From an uncultured Bacteroidaceae bacterium (GTDB lineage: Bacteria; Bacteroidota; Bacteroidia; Bacteroidales; Bacteroidaceae), in contig CAKQYA010000021.1 of assembly GCA_934293005.1 (NCBI GenBank), positions 1-42,292 on the forward strand: 42,292 bases of DNA, given 5' to 3'. How positions within the stretch are numbered: position 1 is the stretch's first letter; every line of letters starts with the position of its first letter. The position numbers were made by a program, and so were the translations under genes. Positions 32,297 through 40,739 of this stretch are shown here, piece after piece. A model generated the notes under the pieces. The model had not been told where the DNA came from. It searched no databases and saw only the letters and a program-made list of their open reading frames with translations.

Positions 32297-33607
32297 TCAT
32301 AAGAAGAGGTCCGACACATAGTTGAGCGTAAGCAAGGCTGCCAGTATGTATAGTGTCACGTTGAGATCCTTGAATTTGCCTGTTAGCATCTTCACAACCA
32401 CATAACTCAATATGCCTAAACAGATGCCGTCTGCGATGGAGTAGGTGAGTGGCATCATTATTAAGGTCACAAATGCAGGGAAGGCCTCAGATATGTCATC
32501 GAGTTCCACTTGTTTGAATGCGCTCGTCATAAGCACGCCTACCATCACGAGAGCTCCGCTTGTGGCAGCTCCTGGAATGAGCATGAATATTGGAGCAACA
32601 AATATAGACAAGATGAACAGCATGCTGACAAAGAATGAAGTCAATCCTGAACGTCCTCCTTCAGCTATGCCTGATGCGCTCTCTACATATGTGGTGATGG
32701 TTGAGCTGCCGAGCAACGAGCCGACAGTAGTGCCTATGGCATCGCTTGTCATGGCTTCTTTTATATGGGGTATGCTGCCATCTTCCCTTATGATGCCAAT
32801 CTTGTTTGCCAATCCTACAAGTGTGCCGAGTGTGTCAAATATGTTTACGAGCAGCAATGAGAAAATCACCATTATCACTTTAGGAGTCAAGAGATTGCTG
32901 AAATCAAACTTGCAGAAAATAGGTTCAATGCTTTCTGGAGCCGACACAGGCAACCATCCGTCAGGTATGTGGGTCACTCCCATAGGTATTCCGATTAGCG
33001 TAGAAATGATTATGGCAAAGAAGAGAGAACCTCTTATTCCTTTTATCATCAGCACGGCGCTGAGCAGGATTGAGATGATGCCAAGCACACAAACAGGGGT
33101 GAAGGAGCCGAGGGCCACAAATGTGTCATCGTTGCCTACAATGATATTTGCGTTTTTCAGTCCGATGAATGCTATGAACATGCCAATGCCCCCTGAAATG
33201 GCGTGACGCAGGTTCGTCGGAATGCAGTCGAGAATCTTGTCACGGATGTTGAAGAATGTGATGAGAAGGAATATTAAGCCTTCGATAAACAGTACAGCCA
33301 ATGCTTGTTGCCATGACAATCCCATGCCTTGGCAGAGGGTAAAGGCAAAAAACGCGTTTAGTCCCATGCTTGGGGCTTGCGCAAAAGGCATCTTTGCCAT
33401 GAAGGCTAAGAGAAGCGTTGCAACGGCTGATGCAATGGCTGTGCTTGTGAAGAGCGCTCCCTTGTCCATGCCTGTGGTGGAAAGTATTGATGGGTTCACA
33501 GCCAAGATGTAGCACATGGTCAGAAATGTGGTCAGACCAGCAAGCAACTCTGTCTTGACTGTCATCTGTTTTGGATCAAAACCCAAAAGAGTCTTTAGCT
33601 TGTTCAT
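32297..33607 (-). CDS. NCS2-family (AzgA-like) purine permease
   Basis: A 436-residue inner-membrane transporter with about 12-14 hydrophobic helices. The N-terminus LLGFDPKQMTVKTELLAGLTTFLTMCYILAVNP is the classic AzgA/PbuG start; QAPSMGLNAFFAF and LLGSSTITTYVESASGIAEGGRSGLTS carry the family substrate-site residues. Members take up adenine, guanine or hypoxanthine with protons. It has its own terminator. Upstream, towards asnS, sits a 350-base region rich in hairpins and the copy B repeat; no known purine riboswitch signature was found there. Confidence 0.92.
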   Translation of the reverse strand: MNKLKTLLGFDPKQMTVKTELLAGLTTFLTMCYILAVNPSILSTTGMDKGALFTSTAIASAVATLLLAFMAKMPFAQAPSMGLNAFFAFTLCQGMGLSWQQALAVLFIEGLIFLLITFFNIRDKILDCIPTNLRHAISGGIGMFIAFIGLKNANIIVGNDDTFVALGSFTPVCVLGIISILLSAVLMIKGIRGSLFFAIIISTLIGIPMGVTHIPDGWLPVSAPESIEPIFCKFDFSNLLTPKVIMVIFSLLLVNIFDTLGTLVGLANKIGIIREDGSIPHIKEAMTSDAIGTTVGSLLGSSTITTYVESASGIAEGGRSGLTSFFVSMLFILSIFVAPIFMLIPGAATSGALVMVGVLMTSAFKQVELDDISEAFPAFVTLIMMPLTYSIADGICLGILSYVVVKMLTGKFKDLNVTLYILAALLTLNYVSDLFL

Positions 33608-33960
33608 AGTATATGGTATTTAGTGGTTTTTGATATTTTTGATTTGTCGTAGCTATGTGGCTACAGAGGTTAGTGGGCTATATAATACAATTCCCCAAGG
33701 GGCGGCTTTTGTGTGAGCCACACCTTAGGGAATAAAATCGTTTATACGATATTTTTGTACATTATGAGTGTTGTTCCCACCTAATCAGTCTTTAGATTTC
33801 AATTATTGTTAGCATTTGTTTCGAGCAGTTTGTGATGTGCGCATTGAAAGCGTAGCTGACTATGACAATGCGTACGGGAATTAAATGCCGAGAAAACGCT
33901 GACAAGAGTTGAAAAGAATAAATAATGCACAACCCGTTTCGGTCTAATGACCGATTGGGG
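33608..33960. other. Structured intergenic region asnS / permease
   Basis: No gene. Holds copy B of the dispersed element (33775-33963), a long imperfect hairpin (33690-33733), a small ATCGT-TTAT-ACGAT hairpin (33737-33750) and GTAGC/GCTAC (about 33648-33662). Confidence 0.6.
33690..33733. terminator. Long imperfect hairpin downstream of asnS, possible terminator
   Basis: ATTCCC, AAGG, G and GGCT pair with AGCC, C, CCTT and GGGAAT, giving 15 pairs interrupted by three single mismatches, with an 8-base loop. On the minus strand it is followed by TGTATTATATAG, a T-rich but weak tail. It could end asnS transcription or act in the permease leader. Confidence 0.5.
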
Positions 33961-33963
33961 TTA
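33775..33963. repeat. Dispersed element copy B (full, about 189 bp)
   Basis: Right terminus GGTCTAATGACCGATTGGGG (33941-33960) and left terminus CCC...AATCAGTCTTTAGATTTC match those of copy A. Inside, GATTTCA, TTGTTAG, GTAGCTGACTATG, ATGCCGA, AAACGC and CAAGAGTTGAAAAGAA are shared with A in the same order. Hairpin: GCATTG/CAATGC (33841-33846, 33866-33871) around CGTAG-CTGA-CTATG. The asnS stop codon (33961-33963) is formed at the element's right edge. Confidence 0.8.
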
Positions 33964-35382
33964 AAACTCTGCGGTCTTTGGTGTGCGTGGGAATGGAATC
34001 ACATCACGTATGTTCTGCATGCCTGTCACAAAAAGAATCAGACGTTCGAAACCGAGGCCAAAACCTCCGTGAGGGCATGAACCAAACTTTCGAGTGTCGA
34101 GATACCACCACATATCCTTCATTGGGATGTTGCGCTCGTTGATCTCGTTGATCAGCTTGCTGTAGTCTTCTTCACGTACTGAACCTCCGATGATTTCACC
34201 TATTTGAGGGAAGAGCACGTCTGTGCCTTGCACTGTCTCCTCCATCTCCTTGTCGTCGAGCACTGGTTTTTGTTCGTCTATCTTCATGTAGAAAGCCTTG
34301 ATTTTCTTAGGATAGTTTGTCATGATGACAGGACGCTTGAAATGTTCCTCGACGAGGTATCTTTCATGTTCAGATGCAAGGTCGTCGCCCCAGTTGCAAG
34401 GGAATTCAAATTTCTTTCCGTCTTTGATGGCTTGTTGCAGTATCTTGATGCCTTCTGTGTATGGCAAGCGTACAAAATCGCTCTTGAGCACACTTTCCAA
34501 ACGTTCGATGAGTCCTTTGTCAATCATCTTGTTAAGGAACTCAAGATCATCCTTGCAATTGTCCAAAGCCCACTTCACACAGTATTTGATGAAGTCCTCC
34601 TCAAGTGTCATGAGATCGTTGAGGTCGATGAAAGCGACCTCTGGCTCAACCATCCAGAACTCAGCCAAGTGGCGTGGAGTGTTGGAATTCTCTGCACGGA
34701 ATGTAGGGCCGAATGTGTAAATCTGGCCAAGTGCTGTAGCGCCAAGCTCACCTTCCAGCTGGCCTGACACTGTGAGAGATGTCTGTTTGCCGAAGAAGTC
34801 GTCGTCATATATGATAGAGCCGTTTTCATCTTTCTTCAGATCGTATAGGTTTTTTGTTGTTACCTGAAACATCTGACCTGCACCCTCACAGTCGGAAGCT
34901 GTGATGATAGGTGTATGGAAATAGAAATATCCATGCTGGTGGAAGTATGTGTGGATGGCCATGGCCATGTTATGACGGATGCGCATCACAGCTCCGAAAG
35001 TATTTGTGCGCAAACGCATGTGAGCATGCTGGCGCATGTACTCAAACGACTGTCCCTTCTTCTGCATAGGATAGTCGGCTGGGCAATCGCCAAATACCTT
35101 GATGCTTTCTGCTTGTACCTCTACACTTTGTCCTGCGCCAATAGATTCAACCATCTTGCCTGTTACGCTGATGCATGCTCCAGTGGTGATGAGTTTCATT
35201 GTTTCGGGGTCAAACTTCTCAACATCTGCCACGACCTGCACGTTCTTTATAGTCGAACCGTCATTCAGCGCAATGAAGTTTACAGCCTTGCTGCCACGTT
35301 TAGTGCGCACCCATCCCATTACTGTGACCTCTGCACCATAGTCTTTGCGTTCCAGCAGGTCCACTATCTTTGTTCTTTTCAT
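33961..35382 (-). CDS. asnS: Asparaginyl-tRNA synthetase
   Basis: Charges tRNA-Asn with asparagine. The 473-residue class IIb synthetase has an N-terminal OB-fold anticodon domain (VTVMGWVRTKRGSKAVNFI at about 19-37), motif 2 in TFRAENSNTPRHLAEFWMVE and motif 3 in GFGLGFERLILFVTGMQNIRD near the end, with the AsnS-type PRTP tail (IPFPRTPKTAEF). Length is normal. It follows rluB on the same strand with an 80-base gap that contains a hairpin. The last codon and stop abut repeat element copy B. Confidence 0.97.
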   Translation of the reverse strand: MKRTKIVDLLERKDYGAEVTVMGWVRTKRGSKAVNFIALNDGSTIKNVQVVADVEKFDPETMKLITTGACISVTGKMVESIGAGQSVEVQAESIKVFGDCPADYPMQKKGQSFEYMRQHAHMRLRTNTFGAVMRIRHNMAMAIHTYFHQHGYFYFHTPIITASDCEGAGQMFQVTTKNLYDLKKDENGSIIYDDDFFGKQTSLTVSGQLEGELGATALGQIYTFGPTFRAENSNTPRHLAEFWMVEPEVAFIDLNDLMTLEEDFIKYCVKWALDNCKDDLEFLNKMIDKGLIERLESVLKSDFVRLPYTEGIKILQQAIKDGKKFEFPCNWGDDLASEHERYLVEEHFKRPVIMTNYPKKIKAFYMKIDEQKPVLDDKEMEETVQGTDVLFPQIGEIIGGSVREEDYSKLINEINERNIPMKDMWWYLDTRKFGSCPHGGFGLGFERLILFVTGMQNIRDVIPFPRTPKTAEF

Positions 35383-35405
35383 AGAGTTTGCCTAAGTTAA
35401 ATTTA

Positions 35406-35435
35406 TATCGGTGGAACAATGACGCCCCACCGATA
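35406..35435. terminator. Hairpin between rluB and asnS
   Basis: TATCGGTGG/CCACCGATA (9 bp, 12-base loop), followed on the minus strand by TATAAATTTAAC. Either a weak terminator for rluB or a leader structure of asnS. Confidence 0.55.
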
Positions 35436-35462
35436 ATATATGATTTATAAATGATTTCCGAT

Positions 35463-36896
35463 TTACTGGTAGCTGCCCATATGGAGCATGGCCACCTCTT
35501 GCTCTGTGAGGAAGCGCCAGTCGCCGCGTTTGATGCCTTTCTTCGTAAGTCCTGCGAACATTACGCGGTCCAGCTTGCAAACCTTATATCCGAGGCTCTC
35601 GAATATGCGGCGCACGATGCGGTTCTTGCCAGAGTGAATTTCAATGCCTACTTGCTTGCGGTCAGTCTCTGAAGCATAGCTGATAGCATCTGCTTTTATG
35701 TCTCCATCCTCGAGAGTGATGCCCTCTGCAATCTGCTTCATGTCTGCGGCTGTGCAGTTCTTGTCGAGATACACATGGTATATCTTCTTCTTCAAAAACT
35801 TAGGATGAGTGAGCTTTGAAGCGAGGTCTCCATCGTTGGTGAGGAGAAGCACACCAGTAGTGTTGCGGTCGAGGCGGCCTACAGGGTAGATGCGCTCACG
35901 GCAGCAGTTCTTCACGAGGTCCATCACAGTCTTGCGCTGTTGTGGATCGTCTGATGTTGTCACATAATCCTTTGGCTTGTTGAGAATCACATAAACCTTT
36001 TTCTCGATGCTCACAAGTTGGTCGTGGAAGTGTACCTGGTCTGTTCTCTGCACCTTGGTGCCAAGTTCTGTGACTACTTGTCCGTTGACCGACACAACGC
36101 CAGCTTGTATGAACTGGTCTGCTTCACGGCGTGAGCACACGCCCGCATTAGCCAAAAATTTGTTAAGGCGTATTGGAGCATTTGGGTCCTCAAGATATTC
36201 TTTATACTCAATCTGCTTCTTCAGGCTATATTTAGCATTAGGGTTGTAGTCGGCTGTGCGCTGACGAGGGCCGTTGTTGTAACCACCACGATTGTTGTTA
36301 TATCCACCATTGTTATATCCTCCGTGGTTGTTGTATCCTCCGCGGTTGTTGTAACCTCCGCGGTTATTGTAGCCTCCGTGGTTGTTGTAGCCGCCCTGTC
36401 GCTGCTGGTAGCCGCCCTGCCTTTGTTGGTAGCCGCCTTGTCGTTGTTGGAACTCGCCAGTAGTTGTAGCGCCTTCTTCTGCGCCATTATTGTTGTAGCC
36501 GCGGTTGTTGTAACCACCGCGATTGTTGTATCCTCCGCGGTTGTTGCCATATGCGCCACGGTTGTTGTAGCTATTGTTTCCATAACCTCCACGGTTGCCA
36601 TAGCCACCGCCGCGGTTATTGTTGTAGCCGCCTTGACGTTGATAGCCGCCTTGGCGTGATCCTCCCTCATCATCATTTTGCGAGTATGAGTTTCCGAATC
36701 CGCTTGGGCGGAAACCGCGCTCATTTTGAGAGCCGTTAGAGCTGTAAGATGCACGTTCGCCTCTGTTGAAGCGTTGGCGCTGAGGACGGTTGCCATCACG
36801 GTTGTAAGATGGACGATAACCCTCGCGGCCTGTTCCATTCTCATCCTTGTCACTTGATGCAGGAGTCTTGTCCTGCCATTCGTCAAATTCAGACAT
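35463..36896 (-). CDS. RluB/RsuA-family rRNA pseudouridine synthase with long Gly/Tyr/Asn/Arg-rich N-terminal tail
   Basis: Converts a uridine of ribosomal RNA to pseudouridine. In the 477-residue product the catalytic half is ordinary: S4 domain from about 242 (IRLNKFLANAGVCSRREAD) and a RsuA/RluB domain with Asp343 in VGRLDRNTTGVLL. The first 240 residues are disordered, with residues 82-210 built from about two dozen repeats such as GGYNNRG, GGYNNHG and GGYQQRQ. E. coli RluB lacks such an N-terminal tail. The tail resembles RGG/prion-like RNA-binding segments and might help bind ribosome precursors or drive condensation in cells; that is inference. Repeat length probably varies among strains. 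Confidence 0.93.
   Translation of the reverse strand: MSEFDEWQDKTPASSDKDENGTGREGYRPSYNRDGNRPQRQRFNRGERASYSSNGSQNERGFRPSGFGNSYSQNDDEGGSRQGGYQRQGGYNNNRGGGYGNRGGYGNNSYNNRGAYGNNRGGYNNRGGYNNRGYNNNGAEEGATTTGEFQQRQGGYQQRQGGYQQRQGGYNNHGGYNNRGGYNNRGGYNNHGGYNNGGYNNNRGGYNNGPRQRTADYNPNAKYSLKKQIEYKEYLEDPNAPIRLNKFLANAGVCSRREADQFIQAGVVSVNGQVVTELGTKVQRTDQVHFHDQLVSIEKKVYVILNKPKDYVTTSDDPQQRKTVMDLVKNCCRERIYPVGRLDRNTTGVLLLTNDGDLASKLTHPKFLKKKIYHVYLDKNCTAADMKQIAEGITLEDGDIKADAISYASETDRKQVGIEIHSGKNRIVRRIFESLGYKVCKLDRVMFAGLTKKGIKRGDWRFLTEQEVAMLHMGSYQ
36267..36653 (-). repeat. Imperfect coding tandem repeats in the rluB tail
   Basis: Encodes residues 210-82 of the pseudouridine synthase. The DNA is made of 18-21-base units encoding GGYNNR/HG or GGYQQRQ, for example GGTTGTTGTAACCTCCGC on the plus strand. 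Units keep the reading frame despite synonymous differences. An alternative-frame open frame of 221 residues over this region is a product of the repetition. Confidence 0.85.
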
Positions 36897-37183
36897 AATA
36901 AATTGTGTGTTACTTAAAAAAACTTTGTGAAATAGTTCTTGTCGCTGAGTTCTGGGAGTGACCCAGATAATCTCATAACATAATAGATTGTTGAAAATAT
37001 AATGATGCAGAAGCTTTGTTGATCATCACAATGTATAATGTGTCATTGTGAGATTATTATGCGCTCCAGCTTGTACGGTAGGGCTTTAAATCGAAAGCAT
37101 GAGCATCACATAGATAGCATAGCATATCTCCATGAATGTGATTTTCTTAGCTGCATCGATTCGTTTGCCTTTCTGTTCCTTTT
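36897..37183. other. Intergenic region purB / rluB
   Basis: No gene. Small hairpins CTGGG/CCCAG (near 36953-36967) and TCACAATG/CATTGTGA (37026-37033, 37044-37051). No clear promoter box or T-tract. Confidence 0.45.
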
Positions 37184-38530
37184 TTACATTCCTGTGTAAG
37201 TGTGAGGTGTTATGGCTCTTAGTTCTTCCTTAACCTTGTCGCTTACTTCAAGAGTGTCAATGAAGTTGCTGATGCTTTCTGCTGTGATGGCAGAGTTTGT
37301 GCGTGTCAAAGCCTTCAGAGCCTCGTATGGATGTGGGTAAGCCTCACGGCGCAAGATGGTCTGGATTCCCTCTGCGCATACAGCCCAGCAATTGTCAAGG
37401 TCACGGTATATTGCATCCTTGTTCAATAGAAGCTTGCGCAAGCCTTTCAATGTCGATTGGATGGAGATGACCATGTGTCCCATAGGCACACCTACGTTGC
37501 GGAGCACAGTTGAGTCGGTCAAGTCTCGTTGCAGACGACTTACAGGCAATTTCTGGGAGAGGAATGAGAGCACGGCGTTTGCCATGCCGAGGTTTCCTTC
37601 AGAGTTTTCAAAGTCGATAGGATTGACTTTGTGAGGCATGGCAGATGAACCAACCTCACCGGCCTTTATTTTTTGTTTGAAGTATTCCATTGACACATAC
37701 ATCCAGAAGTCGCGGTCGAGGTCTATGATGATGGTGTTGATGCGTTTCATTGCATCGAAGATAGCTCCGAGGTTGTCATAGTTGCTTATCTGAGTTGTCC
37801 ATTGTTCGCGTTCCAAACCAAGTTTTTCGCTTACAAACTTATTGCCGAAAGCCTTCCAGTCATACTCTGGATAAGCCACATGATGAGCATTGTAATTACC
37901 AGTGGCCCCTCCAAACTTCGCTGTAATCTTGCAAGCCTTCAGTTGGTTCAGCTGCTCTGTGAGACGATACACATATACCATGACTTCCTTTCCCAATCTT
38001 GTTGGCGAGGCGGGCTGGCCGTGAGTTTTAGCCAGCATTGGGATGTCTTTCCAATCATCAGCATACTCTTGCAGCTGTGATATGAGTTCTTCTACTTGTG
38101 GGTAGAACACTTCGTGCAGCGCATCCCTGACAGACAAAGGCACAGACGTATTATTGATGTCTTGGCTTGTAAGTCCGAAATGAATGAACTCCTTATATTC
38201 ATCCAGGCCGCCAATCTTGTCAAGTTCCTCTTTAATGAAATACTCTACAGCCTTCACGTCGTGGTTTGTCACCTTCTCGATGTCTTTAACCCTCTGCGCA
38301 TCAGCCTCGCTGAAGTTGCGGTATATATTGCGCAAAGTTTCAAAGAGGCTATGGTCAAAGCTCGCAAGCTGTGGCAGGGGAAGTTCGCATAGAGCGATGA
38401 AATATTCTATTTCCACTCTTACGCGATACTTTATAAGTGCATATTCTGAGAAATAAGAAGCCAGACAGCCTGTCTTGCCTCTATAGCGGCCATCGATAGG
38501 TGACACCGCAGTCAGTTCATTTAACATCAT
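37184..38530 (-). CDS. purB: Adenylosuccinate lyase
   Basis: Splits fumarate from SAICAR and from adenylosuccinate in purine synthesis. The 448-residue product has the N-terminal LTAVSPIDGRYRGKT segment, TSQDINNTSV, KTHGQPASPTRLGKE and the catalytic-loop signature SSAMPHKVNPIDFENSEGN with the active-site serine. Length matches the E. coli-type enzyme (456). Two adjacent ATGs can serve as start; the first is annotated. Its predicted leader is about 175 bases and carries two hairpins. Confidence 0.97.
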   Translation of the reverse strand: MMLNELTAVSPIDGRYRGKTGCLASYFSEYALIKYRVRVEIEYFIALCELPLPQLASFDHSLFETLRNIYRNFSEADAQRVKDIEKVTNHDVKAVEYFIKEELDKIGGLDEYKEFIHFGLTSQDINNTSVPLSVRDALHEVFYPQVEELISQLQEYADDWKDIPMLAKTHGQPASPTRLGKEVMVYVYRLTEQLNQLKACKITAKFGGATGNYNAHHVAYPEYDWKAFGNKFVSEKLGLEREQWTTQISNYDNLGAIFDAMKRINTIIIDLDRDFWMYVSMEYFKQKIKAGEVGSSAMPHKVNPIDFENSEGNLGMANAVLSFLSQKLPVSRLQRDLTDSTVLRNVGVPMGHMVISIQSTLKGLRKLLLNKDAIYRDLDNCWAVCAEGIQTILRREAYPHPYEALKALTRTNSAITAESISNFIDTLEVSDKVKEELRAITPHTYTGM

Positions 38531-38774
38531 CTTTTTCTGTGTATTGTTTATAATGTTTTATTCGAATGGTTATGCGTCCTTGTAGTCTAATTATAAGTTT
38601 TTCTTTCGTGTTGTCAAATCTTCGCTTTGCTTATAGTTGTTCTTAGCATTAGGCAATCGCCTTATGCGTCGTCAAGACGCTCTTTTTCATTTCTTTCCAA
38701 TGCTTAGCGTGTGCAAATGTATGATTTTTCTTAGACATATCGCAATACAATTGTTGTTTTTTTTCGAAATGGCG
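38531..38774 (-). promoter_or_regulatory. purB promoter and structured leader
   Basis: Minus-strand TTG (38745-38743), a 21-base spacer and TACATTTG (38721-38714) place the start near 38707. The leader has two neighbouring hairpins: GCGTC/GACGC (38681-38667) and GCATAAGGC/GCCTAATGC (38668-38647). They share two bases, so they may exclude each other. Confidence 0.5.
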
Positions 38775-39182
38775 CTATTTTATTTCTTTGTTGTCTTTCT
38801 CAACAGCTGAAATACGAAATGCAGTATACACTTCTATAATTGCAAATATGATGAATGTCACCAGCCATGATGCTGGTGCTACATATAATCCGAAGTGAAA
38901 TCCTTGTGGCATGTTCATTATGATGGCAGATAATATCAAGGCCACCATTCCCATCATCCTCTGTCTGTATAGTCGTCTAAGCGTCAGCTCCTTTGGATCA
39001 ACAGGCGAATATTTTTGGTATAATGGAGTTTGGGCAAACCTGCCGATGGCCATCAGCACCGTGCCTGCCGCAAATATCATCACGGCGAGGCTTCTCAGAG
39101 GTAGCCATGCGGCGGCTCCTGTCACCACCAGCGTTTCGCCTGCCATCTCCACATATCCCATCAGTTTGTCTTTTTTCATCAA
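38775..39182 (-). CDS. Small four-helix membrane protein, unknown function
   Basis: A 135-residue protein with about four hydrophobic helices (about 13-28, 31-47, 76-90, 98-120) joined by a basic loop (LTLRRLYRQRMM, 66-77). The short ends are charged (KKDKLM; EKDNKEIK). No family motif recognised, though small proteins like it are common beside divIC/ftsB genes in Bacteroidales. It lies 26 bases after the ftsB-like gene on the same strand, so the two form an operon, and may have to do with envelope or division; this is inference. Confidence 0.7.
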   Translation of the reverse strand: MMKKDKLMGYVEMAGETLVVTGAAAWLPLRSLAVMIFAAGTVLMAIGRFAQTPLYQKYSPVDPKELTLRRLYRQRMMGMVALILSAIIMNMPQGFHFGLYVAPASWLVTFIIFAIIEVYTAFRISAVEKDNKEIK

Positions 39183-39208
39183 GCCTTCCGTCCTTTAATT
39201 ATATATTG

Positions 39209-39520
39209 TTAGTAATCTTCTGTCGAATCATCCTCGATTATGAAGATGTCTTCATCGTCTGTTCTCATGTAATATCTGCTGCGGGCAACATCCTTCACGG
39301 CGTCGTCATCATGCTTGAGGGCATCGAGCACTTTTTTGTCTTCTGCAAACTTGCGGTTGTATTCGTCAATTTCAGATTTCAATTTTGTGATTTCTCGCTT
39401 TTGCTCAATGCGATTTATCCAACTGCTCTCGCCCACAAATGCGGTCACGCCCAAAAAGATGACCAAAGCCACCGCATACTTGAGCTTGTAGGCCCAATAT
39501 CTCATATTGTGCTTTTTCAC
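39209..39520 (-). CDS. FtsB/DivIC-family cell division protein
   Basis: A 103-residue bitopic membrane protein: short cytoplasmic N-terminus, one helix (about 13-31, YAVALVIFLGVTAFVGESS), then a coiled coil (about 36-75, RIEQKREITKLKSEIDEYN), then the conserved VARSRYYMRTDDEDIFII ending, the DivIC/FtsB signature (ARxxYxMxxxGExvy-like). It acts in the divisome with FtsL and FtsQ partners. An excellent promoter stands upstream. Acidic C-terminus EDDSTEDY. Confidence 0.88.
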   Translation of the reverse strand: MKKHNMRYWAYKLKYAVALVIFLGVTAFVGESSWINRIEQKREITKLKSEIDEYNRKFAEDKKVLDALKHDDDAVKDVARSRYYMRTDDEDIFIIEDDSTEDY

Positions 39521-39576
39521 TAGTTGTAACTTATGATTATGTGATTTGTTTTGTTCGTAGATATTAATTTATGTCA

Positions 39577-39606
39577 CAAAGGTACGTAAAAAAAGTTATA
39601 TATCAA
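39577..39606 (-). promoter_or_regulatory. Promoter of ftsB-like operon
   Basis: Minus-strand TTG (39606-39604), a 19-base spacer, TACCTTTG (39584-39577). Confidence 0.6.
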
Positions 39607-39623
39607 GTTTAAGCCTTCATTTT

Positions 39624-39655
39624 TTTGTTCATATCGTCAGAGTTTTCTACTTTTG
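39624..39655 (+). promoter_or_regulatory. Promoter of DUF4923 gene
   Basis: TTTG (39624-39627), a 20-base spacer, TACTTTTG (39648-39655). The leader would be about 205 bases. It is back to back with the ftsB promoter; the -33 regions lie about 18 bases apart. Confidence 0.6.
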
Positions 39656-39866
39656 TATGTTTTTTGATAAAACAAACATCGCAGGCTTAACACAATGCGA
39701 ACACTTCAATAAGTAAAAACAAGGTAAAACGACATTTTTATATTCAAAGCGCATACAATCAGTTTAATGCGAATGCTGCGCTATGCTTAAAAATTGCCAT
39801 TATGCAATAACAGCATGAAACTTAGCGGCTATGAATGCTAATTATCAATCAAATAAACATATCTCA

Positions 39867-40511
39867 ATGACAATGAAAATCATCAAGTCAATCCTTGCGG
39901 CAATAATCATGTTGGCTACACCATCGGCAGCCAATGCTCAATTTGCCGACATCCTCAATGCGGCCAAGCAGGCTCTTGGCAACAATTCAACAGCAGGCAC
40001 CATCACAGACGCTGTGGTCAACCTGCTTGGCACAGAGAAGCTCACGCAGTCGAAACTCATTGGCACATGGACATATGATGAGCCTTGCGTCGTGCTCGAC
40101 AGCGAAGGCACATTTAATAAGATAGGCGGCAGCGTCATGTCTTCCAAAATTGAAGGCGCACTCACAATGGGTCTGACAAAGGCTGGCATCAAGCCAGGAA
40201 TGCTATCTGTGACATTCAAAAAGGACAACACGTTCACATTCGTGTCTGCCAAGCGCACTTTCCCTGGCACATACAAGATTGAAGGCTCAGACATAATTCT
40301 CACCTTCACCCGCACTAATAAGACTGTTGATGTAAATACCAAGATAGTTGCTGGCGAACTTCAGATGGCGATGGATGCTACCAGAATGCTCACCATTGTG
40401 AACAACATCACTTCGAGAGCCTCTGCCTACTCAGCCCAATTGAAGACTATTTCATCCATCTTGAACAATTACAACGGACTCCATCTTGGCATGAAGTACA
40501 AGAAGAAATAA
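39867..40511 (+). CDS. Exported DUF4923-type lipocalin-like protein
   Basis: A 214-residue protein beginning MTMKIIKSILAAIIMLATPS with signal peptide ending about ANAQ. After a short helical part (FADILNAAKQALG) it has LIGTWTYDEPCVVLDSEG, repeated beta-strand stretches (MLSVTFKKDNTFTFVSAKRT, YKIEGSDIILTFTR) and a helical tail. That order fits the DUF4923 family of Bacteroidales, predicted beta-barrel envelope proteins with unknown ligand. Start choice among ATGs at 39831, 39867 and 39873 rests on signal peptide fit. Has its own promoter and terminator. Confidence 0.8.
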   Translation: MTMKIIKSILAAIIMLATPSAANAQFADILNAAKQALGNNSTAGTITDAVVNLLGTEKLTQSKLIGTWTYDEPCVVLDSEGTFNKIGGSVMSSKIEGALTMGLTKAGIKPGMLSVTFKKDNTFTFVSAKRTFPGTYKIEGSDIILTFTRTNKTVDVNTKIVAGELQMAMDATRMLTIVNNITSRASAYSAQLKTISSILNNYNGLHLGMKYKKK

Positions 40512-40630
40512 TGATTTCCAAGAGGATATTATATTTCAGTTCTTGCAAAAGTTTTTCGGCATCTGATCTGTTAGATGTGACATCACCACGCTGAAGATAA
40601 AGTCAAAGGATATTTGTTTGAAACTGTAAG

Positions 40631-40660
40631 TGAAAGCGTCAGGCCTCCCTGGCGCTTTCA
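40631..40660. terminator. Terminator between DUF4923 and DUF4861 genes
   Basis: Stem TGAAAGCG-CAGG/CCTG-CGCTTTCA with one mismatch and loop CCTC, followed by TTT on the plus strand. Convergent genes on both sides. Confidence 0.75.
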
Positions 40661-40739
40661 TTTGTGTGTTATATCTATCACTTAGAATATGTTCATGTTC
40701 TGATGCGTGCGTTCATACTTATTGTTCTTTCTTCAAACA

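Noticed and set aside
36221..36886. 221-residue Thr/Ala-rich open frame opposite in phase to rluB
   Set aside because: A by-product of the tandem repeats in another frame; composition is non-biological and the overlapping pseudouridine synthase is clear.
37090..37183. Small frame after purB with hydrophobic end (ME-ICYAIYVMLMLSI)
   Set aside because: Only 15 codons from its ATG; upstream frame has no start codon. A nearby AAAAAAGG slippery-like run lies after the purB stop, so frameshifting is not plausible.
38560..38700. Plus-strand small RNA ending in GCGTC/GACGC plus TTTTT
   Set aside because: The T-tract makes it look like a terminator, but no plus-strand promoter was found; the purB leader reading explains the stems better.
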